Positions 51,126 through 59,665 of a stretch of DNA of 64,000 nucleotides are shown here, piece by piece. The notes beneath the pieces were generated by a model that did not search any database, was not told the DNA's origin, and saw only the letters and a program-made list of their open reading frames with translations. The DNA comes from Telmatospirillum siberiense (GTDB lineage Bacteria > Pseudomonadota > Alphaproteobacteria > Rhodospirillales > Magnetospirillaceae). A program made the position numbers and the translations under genes. The first letter of the stretch is position 1, and each line of letters opens with the position of its first letter. Where the stretch lies: the NCBI RefSeq assembly GCF_002845745.1, contig NZ_PIUM01000004.1:62001-126000 (forward strand). The letters are read 5' to 3'.

Positions 51126-52163
51126 CTAACGCGAGGGGCGCGACTGGCTCGGCCGCTTTACCGCCCCCAGATCCGAAAGCGTTGGTGCCGCCAGGATCAG
51201 GCGGACCAATTCCGCCTGCCGGGTGACGTCGGTTTTGCTGAAGATGCGTTTCAGATAAGTCCGCGCGGAGTTGACCGTGATTCCCAATTTTTCCGCGGCA
51301 TCCTCGATGCGCTGGCCTTCGCTCAAGGCCAGGGCCAGACGTGCTTCGGCATCGGTCAGGTCGAACAATTTGGTGACGGTATCCACCGAGGGGAGGCTCT
51401 GGCGTTCCGGGTCGTTGATCAGCAGAACGGCCACGCGGCCATTGCTGTGTTCGGCCGGTAACGGGGCGATGACCACGGACAAGGGGCGGTCGGCCTCCTC
51501 GCGCGTTACCGCCAGGGCGTGCGCCATGGCGTCGCCACCGGCATCAACCGCCAGTTTCACCAAACGATGCAACTCGGCCGTTTCAGCTTGGCGGTTGGTT
51601 CTGCAAAGACCCGTCGGGCTCATGGTGAGGCCGTCGCCGCTGGCCAGATATTCCGTCCCCAGGCTGTTCATGAAGAGAATATTGGCGTCGGCATCGACCA
51701 CGACGACACCCGTGGGAAGCCTGTTTAGCGTCGCCAATCCCAGGGTGGCGTCCGGAGACATCATGGCCGGATTGGCATTTTTCTGCGCCGTTTGAATCAG
51801 GGCCTGATCGATGCCGGCGGCCAGAACCTCGGCCGAGCAGGGCTTGGCGTAGAACCGGAAAACGTTGGCCTCGTTGATGGCGGCGATGGCCGATTCGATG
51901 TCGGTGGCGCCGGTCAGCACGATGGCCGTGGTTCCCGGGCACAAGGCGCCCAATTCCTTGATCAGTTCGACGCCCGACATCACCGGCATGCGCATGTCGA
52001 CGACGGCGACGTCGAAGGGAAGGCGGCGCTGTTCGGCGATGGCCTCGATCGGCGATACCAGGAAGGACATCTGCCAACTGTTGCAGCGGCTGCGCAACGC
52101 CCGTTGCAACCCGTCGAGCACATGAGGTTCGTCATCGACGAACAGAATGCGTGGTTTTGTCAC
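51126..52163 (-). CDS. Response regulator: REC - PAS-like - LuxR helix-turn-helix
   Basis: A 345-residue regulator. REC at 1-120 with acidic pair FVDDEP, phospho-acceptor Asp in VVDMRMP (near 56), and Lys in YAKPCS (near 107). A PAS-like middle (LPTGVVVVDADANILFMNSL) and a C-terminal LuxR/GerE HTH (LTDAEARLALALSEGQRIED and NSARTYLKRIFSKT). It is divergent from the PAS-like protein and the histidine kinase. Its REC strongly resembles that of the REC-HDOD protein downstream, suggesting both take phosphate from the same kinase. Confidence 0.88.
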   Translation of the reverse strand: MTKPRILFVDDEPHVLDGLQRALRSRCNSWQMSFLVSPIEAIAEQRRLPFDVAVVDMRMPVMSGVELIKELGALCPGTTAIVLTGATDIESAIAAINEANVFRFYAKPCSAEVLAAGIDQALIQTAQKNANPAMMSPDATLGLATLNRLPTGVVVVDADANILFMNSLGTEYLASGDGLTMSPTGLCRTNRQAETAELHRLVKLAVDAGGDAMAHALAVTREEADRPLSVVIAPLPAEHSNGRVAVLLINDPERQSLPSVDTVTKLFDLTDAEARLALALSEGQRIEDAAEKLGITVNSARTYLKRIFSKTDVTRQAELVRLILAAPTLSDLGAVKRPSQSRPSR

Positions 52164-52323
52164 CTTGTCGCCTCCGTTCCCGTGTCCCGATTCCTCCAGC
52201 CGGTACCTGATGCGAAGTCTTCGTCATCTGGTCCCCAAATGGGGATATCGATGAAGGCGCGGGTATCGCTACGGTTCACTATTAACGACACACCAAAGTA
52301 GTTCGCGCAAGGGTTAGGGCCAA

Positions 52324-52716
52324 ATGAAGAAAGAGCGGCCGGCAAGACAAACGCAGTCCATCATTGCGGCCATATCATGTCCCTTGCTGATCCATGGCGA
52401 CGGTATCGTGAGTTGGGGCAATCAAGCGTTTTCCCAGCAATTCGGAATCCGTCCGGCAAAAGTCAAAAGTTTGAAGGTCCGGGAACTCCTCTGGTGCCTG
52501 GGAATCCAAGATCCCCTGGCGGGCATGATCGCTGAAGGCGTGACATTCGATCACTGGGAAATTCCTCCGCTCAATGCCGCTCTTTCCGCGCTTTATCTTC
52601 GCCAGGTTCGTCTATTCGACGAGGAGGAAAGCGGAAAAAAATACATCCTGATGATTTCCGATTCCCCGGAAATACCCGTCTTCGATGATTCCACCGATGA
52701 AGGCGGTACATGCTGA
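52324..52716 (+). CDS. Small PAS-like protein
   Basis: A 130-residue predicted cytoplasmic protein. IIAAISCPLLIHGDGIVSWGN and FSQQFGIRPAKVKSLKVREL follow the strand-helix pattern of a single PAS domain, and LRQVRLFDEEESGKKYILMI would be its final strands. No output domain. It is first in the rightward run ahead of the kinase, so it may be a detached sensor for it. Family assignment is by secondary structure only. Confidence 0.55.
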   Translation: MKKERPARQTQSIIAAISCPLLIHGDGIVSWGNQAFSQQFGIRPAKVKSLKVRELLWCLGIQDPLAGMIAEGVTFDHWEIPPLNAALSALYLRQVRLFDEEESGKKYILMISDSPEIPVFDDSTDEGGTC

Positions 52717-52888
52717 AGCCGGGAACTCCCACGTAACAGCGACATCAACCCCTGATTTGTCTTGCGCCACTGACTGGCTCTTGTTTTGCTATTGAATCGG
52801 CGGGACGGTCGATCCATCCGACAGGATTGCCGTGGCGACCGGCCCAGGCGGCGATTCTTGCCCGCCGGGGAGAGGGATAGGCAGAACC

Positions 52889-54553
52889 ATGCGGTCGAAG
52901 ATATTGCTGCTGTCGCAGGAGGGGCAGGCTCGGGTCGCCGACATGCTGGCGTCGCGGCCGGGGTTCGAAATTCGGATCGAGTCGGTCGGAACGATTCATC
53001 AAGCCAGAGAGATCCTGGCGGTGGAGAGTTTCGACGCGATTCTTTTCGATACCGGTTTGGCCGGCTCCGGCTTGCAGGAGGATATCCAGGCGATCGTAAG
53101 CGCCTGCGGCCCCGCTCCATTGATATTGCTTACCGACAAGGAGGATGAGGACATCGGGGCCGCGGCCGTCCATGCCGGTGCTCACGACTATCTGGTCAAG
53201 CGGCGCATCAACCCGGATGCCTTGCGACGGATTATTCGTTACGCCATCGAACGGACGCAGTTTCAACGCAAATATGATCGGCTGACCAGGCTGAACAGCG
53301 AGCGCAGGCGCATGGAGGAGGCCTTGCGGGAGAGCCAGGATCGTATCCGCGCGATCACGGAAAGTCTCTTCGAAGGCGTCCTGGTGACCGATATCGACGG
53401 TTTCGTGGCTTTTTCCAACCATTCGGCCGACAGCCTGCTGGGTGACGAACGGACCCCCCGGATCGCCGGCCGTTTCGTCGATTCGATCTTCAGCCTGCGC
53501 GCCGACCAGCGGCTGTTGCTGTTCTCGGAGGGTCCTTTCAGCAAGGTGGTGGAAACCGGGCAGTCCTGGCGTGACGACGATGCCGTCTTCCAATTGCGCA
53601 ACGGCCGAACCTTGTTGGTTGCCTACGCCTGTTCCGCCTTGGTCGAAGAGGGGATCCGTAAGGGAATCATCATATCCTTCCGCGATATCCAATCCTTGAA
53701 GCGGGCCCAGCAGGAATCGTTGCAGGCATCGAAGCTGGCCAGCGTCGGCCAGTTGGCCGCCGGCATCGCTCATGAAATCAATACGCCCATTCAATATATC
53801 GGCGATAATTTGCGTTTCCTGGGTGATTCCCTCGATACCCTGCTGGAGGTGAACCGCCGGTACCGCGACTTCATCGATCTCCATTGCGGCGAAGCGGACG
53901 CCCAGGCCAGGGAGGCGTTGGCGACGTTCGAGACCGAGTCCGATCTGTCCTATCTGCGAGAGGAGATGCCGCCGGCCGTCAGCCAATCTTTGGACGGGGT
54001 CGGCCAGGTGGCGAGGATCGTCCTCGCCATGAAGGAGTTTTCCCACCCCGGCGAGCGTGAAAAAGTCGCCGTCGATTTGAACCGGGCCATCGAAAACACC
54101 TTGGCGGTCAGTCGCAACGAATGGAAACACGTCGCCGAGGTGCGGTTGGATTTGGCCGAGGATCTACCTCAGGTGGCGTGCCTTCCCGGTGAGATGAATC
54201 AGGTGCTGCTCAATCTTATCGTCAACGCGGCTCACGCCATTCAGGCGCGCCAGTCCGCGGAAAAAGGCTTGATAAACCTGGCGACCCGCCGGCATGGCCG
54301 CTTCGTCGACATCATCGTCGGGGACGACGGCGTCGGGATGTCCGAAAGCATCAAGGAACGGATCTTCGATCCCTTCTTCACCACCAAGGCGGTCGGCAAG
54401 GGAACGGGGCAGGGACTGGCCATTTGTCGCGACGTTGTCGTCACCAAACATTCCGGCCGGATTTCCGTCGATACCGAGGAGGGGAAGGGGACGGTATTCA
54501 CCATCTGTCTGCCGATCGACGGAAAGGCCGCTCAGGCTGCCGGACGTAAATAA
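52889..54553 (+). CDS. Hybrid sensor histidine kinase: pseudo-REC - PAS - HisKA - HATPase
   Basis: A 554-residue soluble kinase. The N-terminal receiver (1-120) keeps Asp54 (LFDTGLAG) and Lys in DYLVKRR but lacks the paired acidic residues before it (LLLSQEG), so phosphorylation may be impaired. A PAS domain follows at about 150-270 (ITESLFEGVLVTDIDGFVAF), then HisKA with phospho-accepting His295 in AAGIAHEINTPI, and an ATPase domain with N box NLIVNAAHAI and G boxes DDGVGMS and GTGQGLAI. ATG at 52889; the TAATG overlap joins it to the REC-HDOD gene. Confidence 0.88.
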   Translation: MRSKILLLSQEGQARVADMLASRPGFEIRIESVGTIHQAREILAVESFDAILFDTGLAGSGLQEDIQAIVSACGPAPLILLTDKEDEDIGAAAVHAGAHDYLVKRRINPDALRRIIRYAIERTQFQRKYDRLTRLNSERRRMEEALRESQDRIRAITESLFEGVLVTDIDGFVAFSNHSADSLLGDERTPRIAGRFVDSIFSLRADQRLLLFSEGPFSKVVETGQSWRDDDAVFQLRNGRTLLVAYACSALVEEGIRKGIIISFRDIQSLKRAQQESLQASKLASVGQLAAGIAHEINTPIQYIGDNLRFLGDSLDTLLEVNRRYRDFIDLHCGEADAQAREALATFETESDLSYLREEMPPAVSQSLDGVGQVARIVLAMKEFSHPGEREKVAVDLNRAIENTLAVSRNEWKHVAEVRLDLAEDLPQVACLPGEMNQVLLNLIVNAAHAIQARQSAEKGLINLATRRHGRFVDIIVGDDGVGMSESIKERIFDPFFTTKAVGKGTGQGLAICRDVVVTKHSGRISVDTEEGKGTVFTICLPIDGKAAQAAGRK

Positions 54554-55776
54554 TGGGCCGGCCCCGCATTCTTTTCGTCGATGATGAACCCAACGTCTTG
54601 CAGGGACTGCAACGCATGTTGCGCTACATGCGGATCGAGTGGGATATGCGCTTCGTCGATTCCGGACGGGCCGCTCTCGATATGATGGAGCAAGAGCGCT
54701 TCGCGGCGGTGGTCACCGATATGCGGATGCCTGGCATGGACGGGGCCGAACTGCTCGCCGAGGTGAGGCGGCGCGATCCCGGCGCGGTCAGGGTCATCCT
54801 GTCCGGCTATTCCGACGCCGACAGCGTGATGCGCACTGTCGGGCCGGCCCATCAGTTTTTGGCCAAGCCCTGTTCCGCCCAGGTTTTGGTCGATGTCATC
54901 TTGCGGGCGTTCGAGTTGGAACGGGTCCTGGGATCGGAACATTTGCGCAAATTATTGACGGGTTTGAAGGGCCTGCCGACTCCTTCCGACACCTATTACA
55001 CCCTGCTCGATTATATGAAGCGGCCCGAGGCTTCGGCGACCGGACTTGCCGAGATCATCGGTCGAGACGTCGCGATGACCGCGGAGTTGCTCAAGCTGAC
55101 CAACTCTTCCTATTTCGGTTTGTCGTCCCGGTTGTCGCAGCCCTTGCAGGCGGTGCGCATTCTCGGTTTCGAAACCCTGGGCGCGTTGGTTTTGCGCATC
55201 GGAATATTCCGAAACTTCCAAGGGTTGCCTGAAATGGCCATGCTGGTCGAGGAGGTCAACCGCGACAGCTTTTTCGTGGCCAGGGTGGCCAGAAGAATTG
55301 CCAGGTTGGAAAACTTCGATGAGCATGCCCAGGAGGAGGCCTATTGCGCGGCGATGTTGAGTTCCATCGGCTTGCTGGTGCTGCTCGATCAATGTCCGCA
55401 CGACGTGGCTCGCGTCAAGGCGGCGGTCGCCGCCGGTGTCGATCCGCAGGATGCCGAGGTGGCGGTTTTCGGCGCCAGCCATTTTCAGGTCGGCGCCTAT
55501 CTGCTGGGCCTTTGGGGATTCAATAAGGCCGTCGTCGAGGCGGTGGCCTTTCTCGGGCGGCCCAGCGCGGCCTCCATCGGTGTCCTGGATATCGCCGGCG
55601 TCGTCCACATCGCCCGGGTTGTGTCCGGTCCTTCGCCCATTTACGCCCAGCCGGCGAAAGGTGCCGATATCGGCCGCCTGCCGCTTGACAAGGCTTATCT
55701 CCAATCGCTTGGAAAGGACGACCGGCTGGTCACCTGGTCGGCCGAGGCGGCTGTCGAGGCGGGGCGATCGAGCTGA
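54553..55776 (+). CDS. Response regulator: REC - HDOD
   Basis: A 407-residue regulator. REC (1-120) has FVDDEP, Asp in VVTDMRMPGMDG and Lys in FLAKPCS, all intact. An HDOD domain occupies about 130-330 (LPTPSDTYYTLLDYMKRPEA and AMTAELLKLTNSSYFGLSSR). HDOD proteins bind signalling partners and act in cyclic-dinucleotide and chemotaxis-linked circuits without hydrolysing. It starts one base before the kinase stop ends (TAATG), so the two are translated together. The REC is a close relative of that in the REC-PAS-LuxR protein at 51126. Confidence 0.9.
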   Translation: MGRPRILFVDDEPNVLQGLQRMLRYMRIEWDMRFVDSGRAALDMMEQERFAAVVTDMRMPGMDGAELLAEVRRRDPGAVRVILSGYSDADSVMRTVGPAHQFLAKPCSAQVLVDVILRAFELERVLGSEHLRKLLTGLKGLPTPSDTYYTLLDYMKRPEASATGLAEIIGRDVAMTAELLKLTNSSYFGLSSRLSQPLQAVRILGFETLGALVLRIGIFRNFQGLPEMAMLVEEVNRDSFFVARVARRIARLENFDEHAQEEAYCAAMLSSIGLLVLLDQCPHDVARVKAAVAAGVDPQDAEVAVFGASHFQVGAYLLGLWGFNKAVVEAVAFLGRPSAASIGVLDIAGVVHIARVVSGPSPIYAQPAKGADIGRLPLDKAYLQSLGKDDRLVTWSAEAAVEAGRSS

Positions 55777-55812
55777 CAGGCGATCGGCCGAAGCCTGATG
55801 TCCCTCTTCAGA

Positions 55813-55852
55813 GCGTGATGCCTTAAATCTGCATCACGCCCCGGCTTTTTTT
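55813..55852 (+). terminator. Terminator of the kinase/REC-HDOD operon
   Basis: GCGTGATGC (55813-55821) and GCATCACGC (55831-55839) form a perfect 9-bp stem; CCCGGC separates it from a run of seven T's at 55846-55852. Confidence 0.65.
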
Positions 55853-56088
55853 CAAGCCCTTGGCCTTAGCGCACGCATCCGCGTGCTTGGCTGCGGCCTC
55901 AATGACGCTCGATGCTTGTCTTCGGTATGGTTTCGGCAAAGGATATCGTTTTACCCCCCGACTTCGTTTAATCTGTTCCAATGAGCGGGCGATGAGATTG
56001 ATACGACGTGCGGCGTCGATCCGGTGTACCGCTCATCTTTGGCAAGACCGAAACGAAACTGTTTTTCGAACCACTAAATAAATAAAAA

Positions 56089-56113
56089 CGCCAACTTCCA
56101 TTTGGAATTGGCG
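56089..56113 (-). terminator. Leftward terminator upstream of the deacetylase gene
   Basis: CGCCAA...TTGGCG arms with inner TTCC/GGAA; on the minus strand the stem is followed by TTTTTATTTATT, a textbook intrinsic terminator. No annotated minus-strand gene lies to its right, so it would end an antisense or small-RNA transcript. Confidence 0.55.
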
Positions 56114-56164
56114 GCAATGACGGCAGGTATAATAAAAAATTGCTGTCAGGGAGGTTCAAGAAGC

Positions 56165-57103
56165 ATGACCACGCTTTTGCTGACGCACCCAGCGTGCCTG
56201 CAGCACGAGACGGGGGATTATCACCCGGAATGTGCCGATCGTTTGCGGGCGGTCAACCATATCCTCGAACATGAGGATTTCTTGTTCCTGGCGCGGGAGG
56301 AGGCTCCTCGCGCCACCACGCAGCAATTGTTGCGCGCCCATTCCATGGATCATATCGACCATATCCTGTCGTTGGTTCCCGCCGCGGGAGAGATTCTCCC
56401 CATCGACGACGACACCTTCGTCTCGTCCCACTCCAGCGAGGCGGCTCTGAGGGCGGCGGGCGCCATTTGCGCCGCCGTCGAGGAAGTGGCGGCGAAAAGA
56501 TGCCGGAATGCTTTTTGCGCGGTGCGTCCACCCGGACATCATGCCGAGCGGTCGGCGGCGATGGGATTCTGCCTGTTTTCCAATGCGGCCATCGGCGCGT
56601 TGCATGCCCGTGACGCTTGCGGATTTCGGAAAGTGGCAGTGATCGATTTCGACGTGCACCACGGCAATGGAACGCAACAGATCCTTTGGGACGAGGCGGG
56701 CATGTTCTATGCGTCCACTCATCAGCAGGACGCATATCCCTATAGCGGGACGCCGGACGAGCAGGGGCAGCCGGGGGGAGGTGTCATCGTCAATATACCA
56801 TTGCCGGCGGGCAGCGGTTCGGACGCCTTCCGGCTTGCCTATGGCGACATCATCCTGCCCCGTCTTCGTGCCTTTGCTCCGGAATTCGTGATCGTCTCGG
56901 CGGGATTCGATGCCCATGCCGCGGATCCGATGGCGGATTTACGGCTGCAGGTGGCCGATTTCGAATGGGTGACCCGCGAGTTGTTGCGGATTGCCGAGGA
57001 TTTTTGCGGCGCTCGGCTGGTTTCTGTTTTGGAGGGTGGCTACGACACCCGTGCCCTGGCCGCCTGCGTCGCGTCCCATGTGCGCGCGCTCATGGAAGGA
57101 TAA
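56165..57103 (+). CDS. Histone-deacetylase-family enzyme (class II HDAC-like)
   Basis: A 312-residue member of the HDAC/acetoin-utilisation/acetylpolyamine-amidohydrolase superfamily. The active site is complete: tandem His in RPPGHHAE, metal ligands Asp and His in DFDVHHGNGTQQ, second Asp in SAGFDAH, and the LEGGYD loop. Zinc-dependent removal of acetyl groups from lysine or small amines is the expected chemistry. ATG at 56165 starts the canonical TLLLTHPACLQHETG segment. Bacterial members act on polyamines or proteins; the context of signalling genes does not decide. Confidence 0.9.
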   Translation: MTTLLLTHPACLQHETGDYHPECADRLRAVNHILEHEDFLFLAREEAPRATTQQLLRAHSMDHIDHILSLVPAAGEILPIDDDTFVSSHSSEAALRAAGAICAAVEEVAAKRCRNAFCAVRPPGHHAERSAAMGFCLFSNAAIGALHARDACGFRKVAVIDFDVHHGNGTQQILWDEAGMFYASTHQQDAYPYSGTPDEQGQPGGGVIVNIPLPAGSGSDAFRLAYGDIILPRLRAFAPEFVIVSAGFDAHAADPMADLRLQVADFEWVTRELLRIAEDFCGARLVSVLEGGYDTRALAACVASHVRALMEG

Positions 57104-57157
57104 CACCATGTCGGACCGGGAGCTTTCCTCCGTAATGGTCCTTTGTCATCGGGGTCA

Positions 57158-57607
57158 ATGATGCAATTCATCGAATGGACGACGCAGATGTCCGTAGGGT
57201 CCGATGTGCTGGACGGACATCACAAGATGATCATCGAATGCCTGAATCGTCTGTATCCCTTGATCGGGGCGGTAGGGCGGGATGCCGAGATCCATGCCGT
57301 CCTGGCTAAATTGGAAGATTTCGTGCTCGTTCACTTCAGCGAAGAAGAGCAATGCATGAAAAAAGGCGGTTACCTCGACTGGCAGGCGCATAAAGAGCAG
57401 CACGATAAAATGTATGACATTGTTTTCGGACTGAAGTCGGATGTGGAACATGGCAGGGAGTTGGATGCCAAGAAATTGTTTGACATCATATACAATTGGC
57501 TGCTTCAGCATATTTTGAAGGAAGACAAAAAATACGAAAAATTCATTAATAATACGGTGAATGATCCTCATGGTGTCTGGGTCAGGTCCAATGGTCGGCC
57601 GTATTAA
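57158..57607 (+). CDS. Bacteriohemerythrin
   Basis: A 149-residue single-domain hemerythrin, a di-iron O2-binding four-helix bundle. All seven ligands are present: His21/22 (DGHHKM), His59 and Glu63 (HFSEEE), His78 and His82 (AHKEQHDKM), His118 and Asp123 (HILKED). In motile alphaproteobacteria and magnetotactic relatives such proteins buffer or sense oxygen near chemoreceptors. A chemoreceptor remnant lies directly downstream. Start 57158 or 57161. Confidence 0.93.
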   Translation: MMQFIEWTTQMSVGSDVLDGHHKMIIECLNRLYPLIGAVGRDAEIHAVLAKLEDFVLVHFSEEEQCMKKGGYLDWQAHKEQHDKMYDIVFGLKSDVEHGRELDAKKLFDIIYNWLLQHILKEDKKYEKFINNTVNDPHGVWVRSNGRPY

Positions 57608-57609
57608 AA

Positions 57610-57953
57610 ATGGCTTTTTGCCTGTTCCGTTTGCCGGTGGTGTCATTTTCTAAGAGGGAAATGGGGTGTAATGTTTGGTTGGTGGAAGAACCTGACGCTG
57701 CGGGCGCGATTCAATGGGTCGGGGTGCTTGGGATGGCGGCGACGGTAGCGGTCGCCATCGTCGAGACCAACCGGATGGAAGCGAAGCTCATGGCCCGGGC
57801 GGTTCAGGTGTTCAAGACCAATCTGCTTCGCCAGCGTGAGCTTGAGGAGCAGCAGCGGCCGATCTCTTGAGCGCCTCGGACGATCTGGCCGCCCAGTCGA
57901 CCCGCCTGAAGGGGATCATCGACGGCTTCCTCAAGGATGTCGCCTCCAACTGA
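57610..57953 (+). pseudogene. Remnant of a chemoreceptor gene
   Basis: The frame from 57610 encodes a membrane-helix-like stretch (WVGVLGMAATVAVAIVE) and the end of a HAMP domain (MARAVQVFKTNLLRQRELEE), then stops at 57870. In another frame from 57870 to 57953 lies SASDDLAAQSTRLKGIIDGF, the usual C-terminal end of a chemoreceptor. The roughly 250-residue signalling domain between them is gone. It looks like an internal deletion plus frameshift of an MCP that once followed the hemerythrin gene. Confidence 0.7.
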
Positions 57954-58149
57954 TTTCGGTGGACAATGCCGGGGTGTGCCGAACGGAAACTGCAAGTTGT
58001 TGAATATTGCGTAAGAACGTCATTGGATATCTCTAAGTTACGTCAATAGAAGGAGTATTAGAACAAGAACCCCCCTGTAGACGTGTTCTTGAACCGGGTT
58101 CATATTATCCGGCGGTTTCTGTCGTTCGATTCAATGAGAGGAGAGCGCC

Positions 58150-59082
58150 GTGAAGGTGTCGGTGATCGGCATGGGTGCGGTAGGCACCGAGTTGGTCGGC
58201 TATCTGGTCAACCTTTCGGAGGTTTCTGAGATCGTCGCCGTCGACAAGGCGCGCGAAAAGGCGGAAGCCGAAATCTGGGACTATTCCCATACGACGTCTT
58301 TCATTTATGCGAAAAATCCCTTGCTGGTGGCGGGGGACTATCCCGAGACCGAGGGCAGCGACATCGTCGTCATCACCGCCGGAGCCCAGCTTCAGCGAGG
58401 ACAGACCCGCGATACCCTGGTCGAGATCAACGCCGAGGTGATCCGCGATATCATCGGCCGGGTCGAACGCTATTCACCGCAAGCCATCGTGCTCATCGTC
58501 ACCAATCCCGTCGATGTCATAGCGCAGGTGGCGCTGCGCCATTCCTCCTATCCCCGCACGCGGTTGATGAGTGCCGGCACCATCGTCGATTCGGCCCGCT
58601 TCATGCGGATCCTGAGCGATCATCTGAAGATCGACCCCAAAAATATCTTCGGCTATGTGTTGGGAGATCACAGCGCGACCGGCTTCATTCCCTGGAGCAT
58701 CTGTAATGTCTGCGGGCTGGACGTCGATACCTATTGTCGGCTGAACGGCGAGGTGCCGATCGACAAGGCGGCGGTGCGTCAGGCGGTCCTCGATGTCGGC
58801 CTCGATATCTTCAATCGAAAGGGAAACACCAATCACGCAATCGCGGCCAGCGTGTTCCGTATCATCCGTGCCGTGGCGTCCAACGAGCATTCGGTGTTGC
58901 CGGTCGGTGTCCTTTTGAAGGATCAGTATGAAGTGGACGATGTGGTGATGAGCGTGCCTTGCGTCATCGGACGTGACGGCGTGCAGAAAATCCTGAACTA
59001 CCAATTCACCCGGCAAGAACAGCATGAGTTTCTGGCTTCCGAGGCGCATCTGCGGAAATTGCTTGCATTGGCGGGTGTTTAA
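58150..59082 (+). CDS. Lactate/malate dehydrogenase-family 2-hydroxyacid dehydrogenase
   Basis: A 310-residue NAD-dependent LDH/MDH-fold enzyme. Dinucleotide loop VIGMGAVGTEL, Asp147 and Arg150 (VDSARF), His174 (LGDHSATGF) as the proton-shuttle pair, and Arg87 on the mobile loop are in place. The specificity position of that loop (Gln in LDH, Arg in MDH) is Leu81 here (GAQLQRGQTR), which fits neither enzyme and points to a hydrophobic 2-oxoacid as in hydroxyisocaproate dehydrogenases. GTG start after GAGAGGAGAG. It stands alone. Confidence 0.85.
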   Translation: MKVSVIGMGAVGTELVGYLVNLSEVSEIVAVDKAREKAEAEIWDYSHTTSFIYAKNPLLVAGDYPETEGSDIVVITAGAQLQRGQTRDTLVEINAEVIRDIIGRVERYSPQAIVLIVTNPVDVIAQVALRHSSYPRTRLMSAGTIVDSARFMRILSDHLKIDPKNIFGYVLGDHSATGFIPWSICNVCGLDVDTYCRLNGEVPIDKAAVRQAVLDVGLDIFNRKGNTNHAIAASVFRIIRAVASNEHSVLPVGVLLKDQYEVDDVVMSVPCVIGRDGVQKILNYQFTRQEQHEFLASEAHLRKLLALAGV

Positions 59083-59323
59083 TTTGTCCCCCGCCTTCCT
59101 GGGGGGCGCATGGCAGGGTTCGTCCTCGGCATGGTAATAATGCTTGCGATTTCGGCTGAATAAGTCCATATACCAGCCATCTTAATGCTTCGGGTTCGCC
59201 CGCCGTCGCCTGTCGATGCCGGTTCTGGTGTACTCCTATCGAATTCGGGCATCCGCGTGAAGTTTGCGTGGCCATACCGGTAAGAGTTAAATCGCAGAAC
59301 GCAAAAGGTAGACAGAGTCGATC

Positions 59324-59593
59324 TTGGCTAAGGAAGATCTCATAGAATTCGAGGGTGTGGTCAGCGAAGTGCTGCCGGACGCCCGTTTCCGTGTCACTTT
59401 GGACAGCGGGCATGAAGTGCTCGCCTATAGTTCAGGGCGTATGAAAAAAAACCGCATCCGCGTCCTCGCCGGCGATCGGGTGACGGTTGAAATGACGCCT
59501 TACGACTTGACCAAGGGACGCATCAATTTCCGTCATAAAGACGAGAGGGCCCCGCAACCGGGCCACCGTCCAGCGCCGCCGCGGCGCCGCTGA
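59324..59593 (+). CDS. infA: Translation initiation factor IF-1 (extended form)
   Basis: An 89-residue S1/OB-fold protein: [20 protein letters not shown], then [20 protein letters not shown] and [20 protein letters not shown], the canonical IF-1 sequence. It blocks the A site of the 30S subunit. Typical IF-1 has about 72 residues; this one has a proline/arginine-rich tail of about 17 residues after the domain. The start is TTG, fixed by the canonical N-terminus. It lies 72 bp before an RhlE-type helicase gene; a second standard infA elsewhere in the genome is possible. Confidence 0.9.
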   Translation: MAKEDLIEFEGVVSEVLPDARFRVTLDSGHEVLAYSSGRMKKNRIRVLAGDRVTVEMTPYDLTKGRINFRHKDERAPQPGHRPAPPRRR

Positions 59594-59665
59594 TGATCAG
59601 GGTTGCGACAGGGCGATTTTAGAATACCCGGCGCAACCCTTATTTAATGAAAGTACATCCATATA

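Larger units (their letters stand above)
55777..56164. other. 388-bp gap between the REC-HDOD and deacetylase genes
   Basis: Contains two terminators (listed separately) and a short hairpin CACGC/GCGTG near 55870. An ORF in the middle looks arginine/cysteine-rich and is not supported. The promoter of the deacetylase gene should lie in the AT-rich stretch near 56060-56140. Confidence 0.4.

Noticed and set aside
52745-54130. 461-residue open frame on the minus strand
   Set aside because: Antisense of the histidine kinase, whose plus-strand motifs are complete.
55860-56081. 73-residue open frame on the plus strand
   Set aside because: Arg/Cys-rich, no ribosome-binding site, lies in a terminator-bounded gap.
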